DNA of 64,000 bases from Symploca sp. SIO3C6 (lineage in GTDB: Bacteria > Cyanobacteriota > Cyanobacteriia > Cyanobacteriales > Coleofasciculaceae), in NCBI GenBank assembly GCA_010692425.1, contig JAAHHJ010000029.1, positions 1 through 64,000 of the forward strand. The letters are read 5' to 3'. Made by a program: the position numbers and the translations under genes. Of the stretch, positions 7,744 through 16,317 are shown piece by piece; within the stretch, counting starts at the first letter, position 1; each line of letters opens with the position of its first letter. Below the pieces are notes generated by a model. That model ran no database searches and was not told where the DNA came from. It saw only the letters and a list, made by a program, of their open reading frames with translations.

Positions 7744-8214
7744 CTACAACCTATCGATAATCTTCTGCACAATCTGCATACCCGTTACCGCCTGCCAGCC
7801 AAATAATCCTAAAAGACTAACATTGAGGGCAATGTGAGTATAGCGTGCCCAGTCCTGACCTTTTTGCATGAATGGCGAAAGGGAGGCAGAAGTTGCAATG
7901 ATTCCCGTCATACCTAAACCCACCAGCAAGTGAGGACCAAAAAACAGCTTGCCATTGTTAATGTAGGTGACTGCCATCCCAGATATGGAACCGATTACCA
8001 TAAATGCCAACAGTACCGAACCAATTTGATGATGTTTGAGGTTATATTTCCCCTTAATCAGCTCTTTTTTCTCTTCACCTGTAGAACTTCTGGTTTTACG
8101 GACTTTGATACCCAGATATAGTGCATAAACAGTGATTGCCAGCAATATCCACATAAATAGAGGGTGAATAAACTGGGACCAAACCTTAACAGATTCGGGT
8201 ATTTCAATGTTCAT
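7744..8214 (-). CDS. DUF4079 membrane protein
   Basis: This 156-residue protein has four predicted transmembrane helices (about 12-34, 62-86, 92-112 and 126-148). It matches the cyanobacterial DUF4079 family, which is distantly related to cytochrome b561-like folds. His residues at 17 (FIHPLF), 60/61 (KHHQIG), 94 and 127 (THIALN) lie in or near helices and could bind heme, but this is not shown. It stands alone, convergent with the DUF1997 gene. Function is unknown. Confidence 0.75.
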   Translation of the reverse strand: MNIEIPESVKVWSQFIHPLFMWILLAITVYALYLGIKVRKTRSSTGEEKKELIKGKYNLKHHQIGSVLLAFMVIGSISGMAVTYINNGKLFFGPHLLVGLGMTGIIATSASLSPFMQKGQDWARYTHIALNVSLLGLFGWQAVTGMQIVQKIIDRL

Positions 8215-8360
8215 AGTGTTCTCAGCCTGACTTAAGGATCTTCATAAAACTTAACTTAACATAGTCGTTGTTTAGTCTAAAGTCTGACTAGTAAAAATCT
8301 CTCAAATCGCTGAATTGGCCGTCGATTAACGGTACCATTCTCGGGCGGCTGGATTAATCA

Positions 8361-9830
8361 ATGACCTCAAGCAAAGAAAAGTTACTGCTAAAAGCAGCTC
8401 AAGGTGGCGAATTAACTAAGCTCAGAACCCTATTGGCTCAGGGAGCTAATGTCGATGCGGCTAATCGAGATGGCACCACAGCTTTGATGTTTGCTGCCCA
8501 GCAAGGATGCACTGAGATTTTGCGATCGCTGCTGGATTATGGTGCTAATCCTAATCACTCTAGAAGATTATATGGTTTAACAGCTTTGATGTTGGCAGCT
8601 GCTGCTAATCAAGTGGAGGCGCTGCAAACATTAATCGCTAGCGGTGGGGATGTTAATGCCAAAAACGATGATGGTAGCACAGCACTGATGATTGCTGCCC
8701 ACAAGGGCTATTTCCAGATTGTGCAAATCCTGTTAGGGGCGGGGGCAGATGTTAATGTCGAAGACAAAGATCAAGATAGCGCCTTGAACCTAGCCATTCA
8801 ACAAGGTCATCATGAAATCGTCAAAGCTTTGCTAAAAACTGGTTTAGATGCTGCAGTCGCGGCAGTGGCTTTGAACATAGCCGCTAGTTTTGGTCAAACT
8901 GAAATTGTAGAAATCCTGTTAACACAAGGGGTAAGCGTCGATGCTGCTGATTCCGATGGTAGAACGGCTCTTATACAAGCAGCTGAGTTGGGTTATTTGC
9001 CTATTGTAAGGCTGTTATTGTCTCATGGTAGTGATGTCAATGCCCAAGATCAAGAGGGTGAGACGGCCCTAGCTTTGGCAGCTGACCAAGGTTATAGTGA
9101 GGTGGTGCAAGCCTTACTAGCTGCTGGGGCTCAGGTCAATGCGCACAACTTAGCAAGAGATACTGTGCTGATGGCAGCTGCTGCTGGAGGTCATCTTGAT
9201 ATTGTTAAGGCAATACTTGCAGCTGGTGTACAGATTAACGCCAGAAATAATCAGAAAGAGACGGCTTTACATCTAGCGACTGTCGAAGGTAATACTACAG
9301 TTGTCCAAGCTTTGCTGGATGGGGGAGCTGATCCTAACGCCAGAAACCAGCTTGGAGATACAGCTTTGCTCCTGGCTTCCATACACGGTTACAACGAAAT
9401 TATCCAGATTCTTCTGCAACAAGGGGCTCAGTTGAATGTTAGTAACCATGGTGAAACCGCTTTAACTATAGCAATGGCTCAGGGTCAGACAGAAACTATT
9501 AAAATCTTGCTCGATGCCGGTGTAGATGTTAATACTACTACTGCTGACGGCAGAACCATGCTGATGAAGGCTGCTGATCAAGGTGATGTTAAACTGATGC
9601 AACACTTGTTGCAAGCCGGTGCTGAAGTTAACCGTATTGATAACGCTGGTGCCACAGCTTTGATGTGGGCAGCCCATAGGGGTTATACTAATGCCGTGCA
9701 ATTATTATTAGATGCAGCTGTAGATGTAAATGTAAAAAACCGTGGCGGCTATACAGCTTTGATGATTGCCCAATTCAATGGTCATTCTGACGTTGTAAAA
9801 TTACTCAAAGCTGCTGGACTTGAAGAGTAG
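8361..9830 (+). CDS. Ankyrin-repeat protein
   Basis: This 489-residue protein is composed almost entirely of about fourteen 33-residue ankyrin repeats (consensus DGxTALMxAAxxGHxxIVxxLLxAGADVNA). It has no signal, membrane segment or catalytic domain, so it should be a cytoplasmic protein-binding scaffold. The repeats are highly regular, with TALM repeated in many units. One repeat (about residues 168-180) is shortened or degenerate. The partner cannot be predicted. The next gene, a sugar-type transporter, begins 90 bp downstream on the same strand and may share its transcript. Confidence 0.93.
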   Translation: MTSSKEKLLLKAAQGGELTKLRTLLAQGANVDAANRDGTTALMFAAQQGCTEILRSLLDYGANPNHSRRLYGLTALMLAAAANQVEALQTLIASGGDVNAKNDDGSTALMIAAHKGYFQIVQILLGAGADVNVEDKDQDSALNLAIQQGHHEIVKALLKTGLDAAVAAVALNIAASFGQTEIVEILLTQGVSVDAADSDGRTALIQAAELGYLPIVRLLLSHGSDVNAQDQEGETALALAADQGYSEVVQALLAAGAQVNAHNLARDTVLMAAAAGGHLDIVKAILAAGVQINARNNQKETALHLATVEGNTTVVQALLDGGADPNARNQLGDTALLLASIHGYNEIIQILLQQGAQLNVSNHGETALTIAMAQGQTETIKILLDAGVDVNTTTADGRTMLMKAADQGDVKLMQHLLQAGAEVNRIDNAGATALMWAAHRGYTNAVQLLLDAAVDVNVKNRGGYTALMIAQFNGHSDVVKLLKAAGLEE

Positions 9831-9919
9831 CTGGTGATAGTACTAGGGATAAGCTCTCAAAATCATCACGGGTCTAGATTAGCTATATTTGAGTCTTATT
9901 GCGAGGTTAGATCAGGCAA

Positions 9920-11242
9920 ATGTATCTCAAGTGGCAAACTATTGCTGTCTTTGTGGCTCCAGCAATCCCCATTTCCGCCCTTGGTCTTCCCCTACTTGTT
10001 TACCTGCCACCATTTTACGCAGAAGAGATGGGACTTGGTCTTAGCTTAGTGGGTACCATCTTTATGATTACCCGCTTCTGGGATGTTTTTACAGATCCAG
10101 TTCTTGGCATAATTAGCGATAAGGTTAAAACCCGCTTAGGACGCCGTCGTCATTGGATTATTCTCTCTGTTCCCATCTTAATGCTCAGTGTCTACCAAGT
10201 TTTCATGCCCCACTCCCCAGTTTCTGGAACTTACCTGCTGTGGTGGATGGTGGTACTTTATGTTGGTTATACCCTACTGAGTATATCTCACATGTCTTGG
10301 GCTGCCGAGTTATCGCCCCACTATGATGAGCGCTCACGGGTGCAGGGCTGGCGAGAGTTTGCCTTGTTCTTTGGCATGTTAACAGTTTTGCTTTTACCAG
10401 CACTGGTTGAGCAAATAGCTAAGGCAAGCGATACACTCAAAGTCTCGGCGATGGGCTGGTTTACGATTATTTTACTGCCAATTACAGTGGCGATCGCCGT
10501 GAGGATGGTACCAGAACATCCTGTGCCTAAGCAACCAAAGCTAGGTTTTGGCAGAGCAATCAGACTCCTGTGGCACAACCAGCCACTTCAGCGGTTATTA
10601 ATTGCCGATTTATTAGTGGGAGCAGCTCCGGGGATAACAGGTTCGCTTTACCTTTTCTTCGCCACCCATGTCTTGGAGCTTGCCCAATGGGAAAGTCTGA
10701 TTCTATTATTCTATTTTATCGCTGGCTTCATCAGCATTCCCGGTTGGATGCGACTGAGTTATAGGTTAGAGAAGCACCGAACCTTAGCCGTGGCGATGAT
10801 TTATGCCTCAATTACCCTAGCGCTGATGCTGTTACTCAAACCAGGGGTATTGTGGTTATCTGTACTCAGCATTATGCTTAATGGTTTTTCTTCTGGAGCT
10901 GGAGCATTTCTGCTGCGCTCGATGATGGCCGATGTTACGGATCACGATAATCTTGAATCGGGAGTGCAGCGCACGGGGTTATATTATGCGCTGCTAACAA
11001 TGACTAATAAAATTAGCTACGCCTTAGCAGTCGGTTTTACCTACCCAATGCTGGATTGGATTGGTTTTGAGCCCAGTGGCACCAACACGGCTCAAACAAT
11101 TGAGGCACTCAAATACATGTTTATTTTTATGCCCATGCCACTGATGCTGTTGGCTGCAATTATTATGTGGAATTTTCCCCTCGATAGTAAGCGGCAGAGG
11201 GAATTGCGCCGTCTTATTGATGAGAGAGATTCCAGTAGTTGA
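9920..11242 (+). CDS. MFS transporter, GPH (glycoside-pentoside-hexuronide:cation symporter) type
   Basis: This 440-residue integral membrane protein has about twelve hydrophobic helices. The loop motif SDKVKTRLGRRRHWI (65-80) matches the GPH/MFS_2 signature between helices 2 and 3. Members import sugars or related solutes with Na+ or H+; the substrate here is unknown. C-terminal residues are basic and cytoplasmic. It follows the ankyrin gene on the same strand. Confidence 0.85.
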   Translation: MYLKWQTIAVFVAPAIPISALGLPLLVYLPPFYAEEMGLGLSLVGTIFMITRFWDVFTDPVLGIISDKVKTRLGRRRHWIILSVPILMLSVYQVFMPHSPVSGTYLLWWMVVLYVGYTLLSISHMSWAAELSPHYDERSRVQGWREFALFFGMLTVLLLPALVEQIAKASDTLKVSAMGWFTIILLPITVAIAVRMVPEHPVPKQPKLGFGRAIRLLWHNQPLQRLLIADLLVGAAPGITGSLYLFFATHVLELAQWESLILLFYFIAGFISIPGWMRLSYRLEKHRTLAVAMIYASITLALMLLLKPGVLWLSVLSIMLNGFSSGAGAFLLRSMMADVTDHDNLESGVQRTGLYYALLTMTNKISYALAVGFTYPMLDWIGFEPSGTNTAQTIEALKYMFIFMPMPLMLLAAIIMWNFPLDSKRQRELRRLIDERDSSS

Positions 11243-11251
11243 ACAATGAAC

Positions 11252-11283
11252 TACCCCGCCTCACTGCGTAGGACGGGGTTTCT
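11252..11283. mobile_element. Hairpin resembling an IS200/IS605 end
   Basis: ACCCCGCC and GGACGGGGT form a stem around a short loop just after the transporter gene. This is typical of the GC-rich hairpins at IS200/IS605 ends, and a decayed tnpB lies 240 bp downstream. It could also serve as the transporter's terminator. Confidence 0.5.
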
Positions 11284-11519
11284 TGCAACTCTATGCTCCG
11301 GAGAGGACTTACTGAGTTTTGAACGCTTCCTAGAAGTGTAGTTGCTTCACTGAACCCGTATCCTTACGGCTACGCTTCTTAGAAGTAGAGCTAACAGCAT
11401 CCACGTTTACGAGGGCTATACCATCCCCCGGTTGCTTATTTATGGCAACTTGATACATCACCAACGCTGAACCTTTATCGCGCTCAATCCTTGATGTCGG
11501 TTTTTCTACTATAGGGGAT

Positions 11520-12100
11520 TTGCTTAGTTACAAAGCGGCTGAGGCTAACGGATTCTATGTAGAGTCTCCTACTAGGAAAATTAAGCCTACACAGAGATGT
11601 GCCAAATGTTGGGAACTAACCCCAAAAACTTTAGCTGATAGAGTTCACAAATGCTCTAATCCTAACTGCAATCATGTCGAGGATAGAGATGTCACAAGAA
11701 GGCAGAAGATAGAAGGCTCCAGGGCTTTATGTTTATGGTTTGGAAGAAGCTTGGACTCCTCCTTTCCCCTTCCGTCGGAGAGGACGGGGCTTGTATCCTC
11801 AAGGGGTGAAGTTAAAAGGAAATGCTTCACCCCTTCTGCCCTGGAGCCCTGGAGCCTTTCAAGGCAAAAGCCTTGGTCAATGCTGCCCAAGTTAATTTAA
11901 TTTGGGCAAGGGGTTTGGAACGAGCCTCTTCAGACGCAGAGCTGCCAGTCACTACTTCTTGCTCCAAGCATGAAGCAAATTGGAGCGAAGAAGCGTCAGA
12001 AACCTCGTCTTCAGCGAAGCAACACGAAGTAGTTCATAAGTATGAGAAAATCAACAATACTGCTATGGGAATAGTTTGGAAAAATGTTCGTTGGTAGCAC
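11520..12100 (+). pseudogene. Decayed tnpB (IS605 OrfB) C-terminal part, split by an insertion
   Basis: The first part encodes the TnpB zinc ribbon (CAKC at 11608-11619, then CSNPNC) and the RuvC-III start VEDRDV. The expected continuation (NAAQVNLIWARGLERASSD) resumes at 11879. Between them about 185 bp are inserted (11694-11878), flanked by GTCA on both sides. The N-terminal half, with the first catalytic Asp and the guide-RNA-binding region, is missing, and the frame is disrupted. This is a dead remnant of an IS200/IS605-family element, whose intact TnpB is an RNA-guided nuclease. Confidence 0.8.
11694..11878. mobile_element. Small insertion within the tnpB remnant
   Basis: This segment of about 185 bp is flanked by GTCA direct repeats. 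It contains inverted copies GAAGGCTCCAGGGC / GCCCTGGAGCCTTTC, the same GGCTCCAGGGC motif found inside the elements at 3595 and 35221. Removing it restores the tnpB reading frame across the DRD-N junction, so it is a true insertion. Confidence 0.7.
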
Positions 12101-12521
12101 ACAAGCAGCAAAGTTGATAGGTGTATCTGTAAGGCGAATACGCCAATTACTATCAGGAGGCAGAATTCAGGGAGCCTTTAAAGTTGGTAGGTCTTGGATA
12201 ATTCCTCTAGTAGAAGGAATGCCACAAGTTAGTGAAGGAACAAGAGGACCAAAAGCCAGTTGGCGCAAGAGAAAGCCTTCCCCTGTAACCATCATTCATG
12301 TTAATCAGCAAACTATTCGGCAAAATCAAAAACAAGAAAAGCCAGCTCCAGTAATTAGCGTTAAGCGAGGGCAAAGCAATACTTACGGTCACGAGGTAGA
12401 AATCCATGGACCTTGCCGAGTAGTTTATCGGCGTGACAACCCTAAGCCATGTGGCGCAAGAGTTTGGATTGAAACTCTGTTTGGTGTCAAAGTTATCAGT
12501 GACGTACCTAGGGTTTATTGA
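12084..12521 (+). CDS. Excisionase-like helix-turn-helix DNA-binding protein
   Basis: This 145-residue protein has an N-terminal MerR/excisionase-type winged helix domain (about 3-45; STQAAKLIGVSVRRIRQLLS and GRIQGAFKVGRSWIIP). A basic Lys/Arg/Pro-rich linker (55-80) and a C-terminal segment of about 45 residues with no recognised fold follow. The domain is typical of proteins that bind short DNA sites next to mobile elements or toxin-antitoxin genes. It sits directly after the tnpB remnant, which suggests it came with mobile DNA. Its 3' end overlaps the end of the convergent hydrolase gene by 7 nt. Confidence 0.65.
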   Translation: MFVGSTQAAKLIGVSVRRIRQLLSGGRIQGAFKVGRSWIIPLVEGMPQVSEGTRGPKASWRKRKPSPVTIIHVNQQTIRQNQKQEKPAPVISVKRGQSNTYGHEVEIHGPCRVVYRRDNPKPCGARVWIETLFGVKVISDVPRVY

Positions 12522-13618
12522 AGGACATTAAACCATTCTAAAACTCGATTCCATGCCCACCATTGATCAGTATCTTGTGCCTGACGTTGGCAATTTTTGC
12601 TGCTAATATAGCCCACATGCCCACCTTGAGCAGTTAACACCAAATCAATAGCTCGATTGTCAGCACAAATATCTTGCAACTCTGGTACAATTGCTGGGTC
12701 GAACATTGGATCATCAGTAGCGTAGAGAATCAGAGTTGGTTTTTTCAGTTGTGGTAATAGGTAAAGAGCATTGCTAGCCTCGTAATACTCTTCCACAGAA
12801 GAAAAGCCCAATCGCCCAATCACCAACTCGCGATCAAAATTCCAAATACTATTAGCCCTCTCAATTGCTGCTGGATCTATCGCTTCCGGGTGAGCTTGAT
12901 AAATTCGCCAAGCTAATTTTTTAAGTTGCCGTGAAATGGCTGCTTCTAATTGTCTCCCCCAGGGATTTTTGACTAGATAGGAAAGTGAACGCTTAGAATC
13001 TAAACTGGGGCAAATTACTGCCCCTCCACCAATTTCTGACTCTTGTAATCCTAAATTTTGTCCCCAAATACTGATTGTCTGTGCTGCTTTTAGTGCCCAT
13101 AGCGCCAATTGTCCTCCCAAAGAAAACCCTGTAAACCAAAATGGTGCCTGACAACCCATGATTTTGGCACCAGCAGCAATACGAACAAAATCTTCTCCCT
13201 CATACAAACCATCAGAAGTTAATGTCGCTGACAACTCAGCTGTTTTGCCATGAGCCCTCCAATCAAATAGAACCACAGCATAGTTTTGGGCAAAAGCCTT
13301 ACGCCCTAAAAGTCTCAGAAACCATTGATTATCGAGATTACCTGTAATCCCATAAGTGCCGACAATTGTGCCTCGGGGATTTTCGGGGATGGCAACAATG
13401 CCAAAAATCGGCACTCCGCCAGCACCACTAAAAATTTTTTCTTGGTAAGGTGGTTCTGGAGCCGTCGTGGTTGCCTCCCAATTACGGCTGGCTGTTGTCG
13501 CAGCATAAATAGTCATGGCTAAACCATTTCTCAAGCCAAAAGGTGCAGTGTAGATGGGATTGGGATGGCGTATAAAATTCATAAGTTGAAGGATGCTAGC
13601 AGATACCATTGGGTTCAT
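12515..13618 (-). CDS. Alpha/beta hydrolase
   Basis: This 367-residue alpha/beta-hydrolase is of the YheT/serine hydrolase type. The nucleophile elbow GFSLGG lies at about residues 164-169. DWRAHG precedes it, an acidic residue follows in LYATDDPMFD, and QGGHVGY near the C-terminus supplies the catalytic His. There is no signal peptide. It probably hydrolyses an ester or thioester, but the substrate cannot be stated. An alternative start three codons downstream (MVSASIL) is possible. Confidence 0.8.
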   Translation of the reverse strand: MNPMVSASILQLMNFIRHPNPIYTAPFGLRNGLAMTIYAATTASRNWEATTTAPEPPYQEKIFSGAGGVPIFGIVAIPENPRGTIVGTYGITGNLDNQWFLRLLGRKAFAQNYAVVLFDWRAHGKTAELSATLTSDGLYEGEDFVRIAAGAKIMGCQAPFWFTGFSLGGQLALWALKAAQTISIWGQNLGLQESEIGGGAVICPSLDSKRSLSYLVKNPWGRQLEAAISRQLKKLAWRIYQAHPEAIDPAAIERANSIWNFDRELVIGRLGFSSVEEYYEASNALYLLPQLKKPTLILYATDDPMFDPAIVPELQDICADNRAIDLVLTAQGGHVGYISSKNCQRQAQDTDQWWAWNRVLEWFNVLQ

Positions 13619-13719
13619 CTTTTTATACTAATTTTGCTTAGCAGCGCCAACCCCTGTAAATTCTCACATAATTATTGATGTTAGGGTTACTAACGATTGC
13701 CCATAGCTGCCGGTATTTC

Positions 13720-13989
13720 TCACTCCTCTTGTAAAACTCTTAGAACTCGCGCAATATAATTTCTACGCCACTGCTCCCGCTCTTGAGCAACTTGCTCATC
13801 CGGTTCATAGGTCTCGATACCTTCAATTGAGAGGAAACCTTTTGCTGTTAGTAATCGCTCGACTGTGTCGAGACGTTCATGCAACACAGACACTTCGCTG
13901 GTAAGCGCCATTACCATTGCCAATAATTTATCATTGTAAGGGTTATCTAAATAAATTGGTCGCTTACCTTTAGCTTTTTTGAACATCAC
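13720..13989 (-). CDS. Small conserved hypothetical, coiled-coil-like
   Basis: This 89-residue acidic protein has a basic N-terminus (FKKAKGKRP) and a predicted amphipathic heptad region at about 22-50 (LLAMVMALTSEVSVLHERLDTVERLL) that could form a coiled coil. I do not recognise a characterised family. Similar short proteins with this helix occur in cyanobacteria as far as I recall, but no function is known. It stands between the hydrolase and the methyltransferase on the same strand, with over 100 bp of spacing on each side. Confidence 0.6.
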   Translation of the reverse strand: MMFKKAKGKRPIYLDNPYNDKLLAMVMALTSEVSVLHERLDTVERLLTAKGFLSIEGIETYEPDEQVAQEREQWRRNYIARVLRVLQEE

Positions 13990-14188
13990 GAATTTCTCAA
14001 AACACTAACTATCTCAAAACACTAACTAATGGTATGATTATATATTTTTTTTCCTGCTTACTTACTAATGCATTCTCTGCTGAGTTAATCTACTGGTAGT
14101 GTTAGTATGCTCCAATCCCTAAAGCTGGAATATTGGAGTTCAAACACTATCAAAAAATCAATTACTGCCATAGAAAATCCACTCCTGA

Positions 14189-15346
14189 CTACTTTTTTGC
14201 TGCAAAAATAAACCAATTGCCACGGCTGTTAACAATTCTGGATTTGTGGTTGTCTGTACAGTTTTTTTTAAGCCAAACACCATTAGCGGCAAAGGTTTCA
14301 ATTACTTGATCTACTTCAAAACCAACTGAGATTGCTAACGCCTTTAAATCTGAATCTCGCATCGCACTCCAGAAGGGTTCATTATTGTTAGTAGTTTGCC
14401 AATCGGAAAGAAAAGCAGTGTATGGATCCATATGACGATACAGAGGAGCATCTACATGAACCATGACCCCACCAGGAGCCAGCAAGCGGTAACATTCACG
14501 CACTACATTCCTAATCACTGGCACCGGAATTTCATGTAATAAGATATGACTTACAATTAGCTCGAAAGACTCATCAGCAAAGTTGGTGTGTTCCGCATTC
14601 TGTTGTGAGAAATGTACCCGCTTACCCAAAGCCTGGGCCCTAGCGTGGGCGTAACGTAGCATCGGCGCGGCAACATCGATGGCATAGACTTGGGCATTAG
14701 GGTAGGCATCTACATAAGGCAGGGTGCTGTGACCAACTGAACATCCAAGATCTAGAATTTTAGCTGGCTCAAAGTCTGGGTAATCCTGCTTCAAGTAGTT
14801 GAAGATTGCAGATTGAGCGAGGTCATCATTAAGTGGTCCTAACCACCCAAGTCCATAAATATAAACCCCACGATCATAAATAGCACCGAGGGCGACGTCG
14901 TCTTCGATAAATTCTGTGTGGTATCCTCCTGGCATACAGTGAATATCGACAACTTTCTGGTAAGCTGGCACTGAAAAATTAGGGTCTATGCTCAAAGAAC
15001 CCAGTGATTGATCATTTTTTTGTGCCTTTGCAACCAAGTCCTGGAGTTGGCGTTCTACACTGGTACTCACCGAATCCCACAACATTTCTTGGGTAGTGCG
15101 CTTGAGAACACTTACCCATTGGTAGTATGGCTCCTGCTCCATGACTTGACGAATCTCATAGCGGTTTTGGGGAAGACGTTGATATTGCTGCTCAAACCGG
15201 GGTTTGGCTTGTTGCTCGTAAACTTCCTTAACCTCTGGAATCATTTGCGCTTGCAGGTGTATTTTTAGACTTTGTACGAAATTTTGGCGTGCCAACTCGT
15301 CGTGAGTGGTTTGGGGTAGCATTGTATGTTTCAGTTGTTTGTCCAT
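14189..15346 (-). CDS. Class I SAM-dependent methyltransferase
   Basis: This 385-residue protein has a C-terminal class I methyltransferase domain (about 195-310). Motif I is ILDLGCSVGHST, the acidic residue after beta-2 is in VYAIDVAAPM, and motif III-like LLAPGGVMVHVD follows. The N-terminal 190 residues are helical, Gln-rich and of no recognised family, perhaps a substrate-binding domain. The substrate is unknown. The gene is monocistronic, with nearly 1 kb of AT-rich DNA upstream. Confidence 0.82.
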   Translation of the reverse strand: MDKQLKHTMLPQTTHDELARQNFVQSLKIHLQAQMIPEVKEVYEQQAKPRFEQQYQRLPQNRYEIRQVMEQEPYYQWVSVLKRTTQEMLWDSVSTSVERQLQDLVAKAQKNDQSLGSLSIDPNFSVPAYQKVVDIHCMPGGYHTEFIEDDVALGAIYDRGVYIYGLGWLGPLNDDLAQSAIFNYLKQDYPDFEPAKILDLGCSVGHSTLPYVDAYPNAQVYAIDVAAPMLRYAHARAQALGKRVHFSQQNAEHTNFADESFELIVSHILLHEIPVPVIRNVVRECYRLLAPGGVMVHVDAPLYRHMDPYTAFLSDWQTTNNNEPFWSAMRDSDLKALAISVGFEVDQVIETFAANGVWLKKNCTDNHKSRIVNSRGNWFIFAAKK

Positions 15347-16317
15347 AACCTATCTTTGAATTCAATTTTTGTTAGGGCGGACAGTTCCAGGTTTTTCTCA
15401 GAGAGAATCAATAGAGAGAATTAATTGAAGAATAAAACACACCTGTCTATATCTGGTAGTTCTCTAAATTAAGGTAAGGGGCGAAATTTATGTGAGCTTT
15501 GTTAGAGTTGTGCCTCCAAGTAACTAGAGTAGTACTCAAGAATTTACCAACTGGTGTTCCTGTCTGTATCTAGGTTTGGAGCTGTTGATTGTTGGCGACT
15601 GGAAGAGGATTGCCAGAGCTCAACTTTTCACCATTTTTTCACCATTTTTTCACCATCCCTTCACTGTCTATGAGTAAGATTAGTATTTAATATATTCTAT
15701 ATATCTGTTAGGGGAAAGTGACCTAGAGTCTAGACTACAGAAGTTATTAGTAAAATTGTATCAACTTTTTATATTGAAATTGATTAATCAGTCAATAGTA
15801 GTTGACTTTCCCCTTAACATTCAAACCTTAACATTCAAATCATTATATATATATATTTTAACTATGTTATCAGAAAATAATAATAGTCTCTATAGAGTTT
15901 TTCTATGGAAAAATATCAAGCATTTTTTAAGGTTTTGGAGATTATATTATTTGATTATCTAGAATAATGTTTTTAATTGTTTTTAGTACATATTAGTTAT
16001 TTTAAGCAATCAATATATCAACTTGTGTACTCAGTTTTTAAGGTAAATTAACCGACAGGGTTTGATTGCTAAACAACATTTTAATATAGGTCGAATAAGA
16101 TCTATCTTTTGAGATTGTTAGAATCTAAGTAGTAGACAATATCAATTTCCTTGAGACAGTAAAAGTAGTAATAGATGAATATTTAAACCCTAAAGCCAGT
16201 TAGTAGACTATACAAAAGGGGTTAACCTCTATACTGCCTGCTAACGATTTTCAAGTTAGAATTATTAAGAAATCTTTAGAAAAACTGATTTCTCTGCACC
16301 GAATCTCTAATGCCTCT
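15347..16317. other. AT-rich intergenic region with 11-bp direct repeats
   Basis: No credible gene is seen. Open frames here are short, AT-rich and not protein-like. At 15624-15665 the unit TTTTTTCACCA repeats about four times with an 11-bp period. That matches one helical turn and may be a protein-binding array for the divergent methyltransferase and typA genes. The rest contains only AT-rich sequence. Confidence 0.5.

Noticed and set aside
11400-11520. Reverse-strand frame near SKKRSRKDTGSVKQ
   Set aside because: It may be another transposon fragment, but I could not match it to a family and the frame is broken.
15756-15962. 68-residue frame upstream of typA
   Set aside because: It is AT-driven with no ribosome site and no family resemblance.
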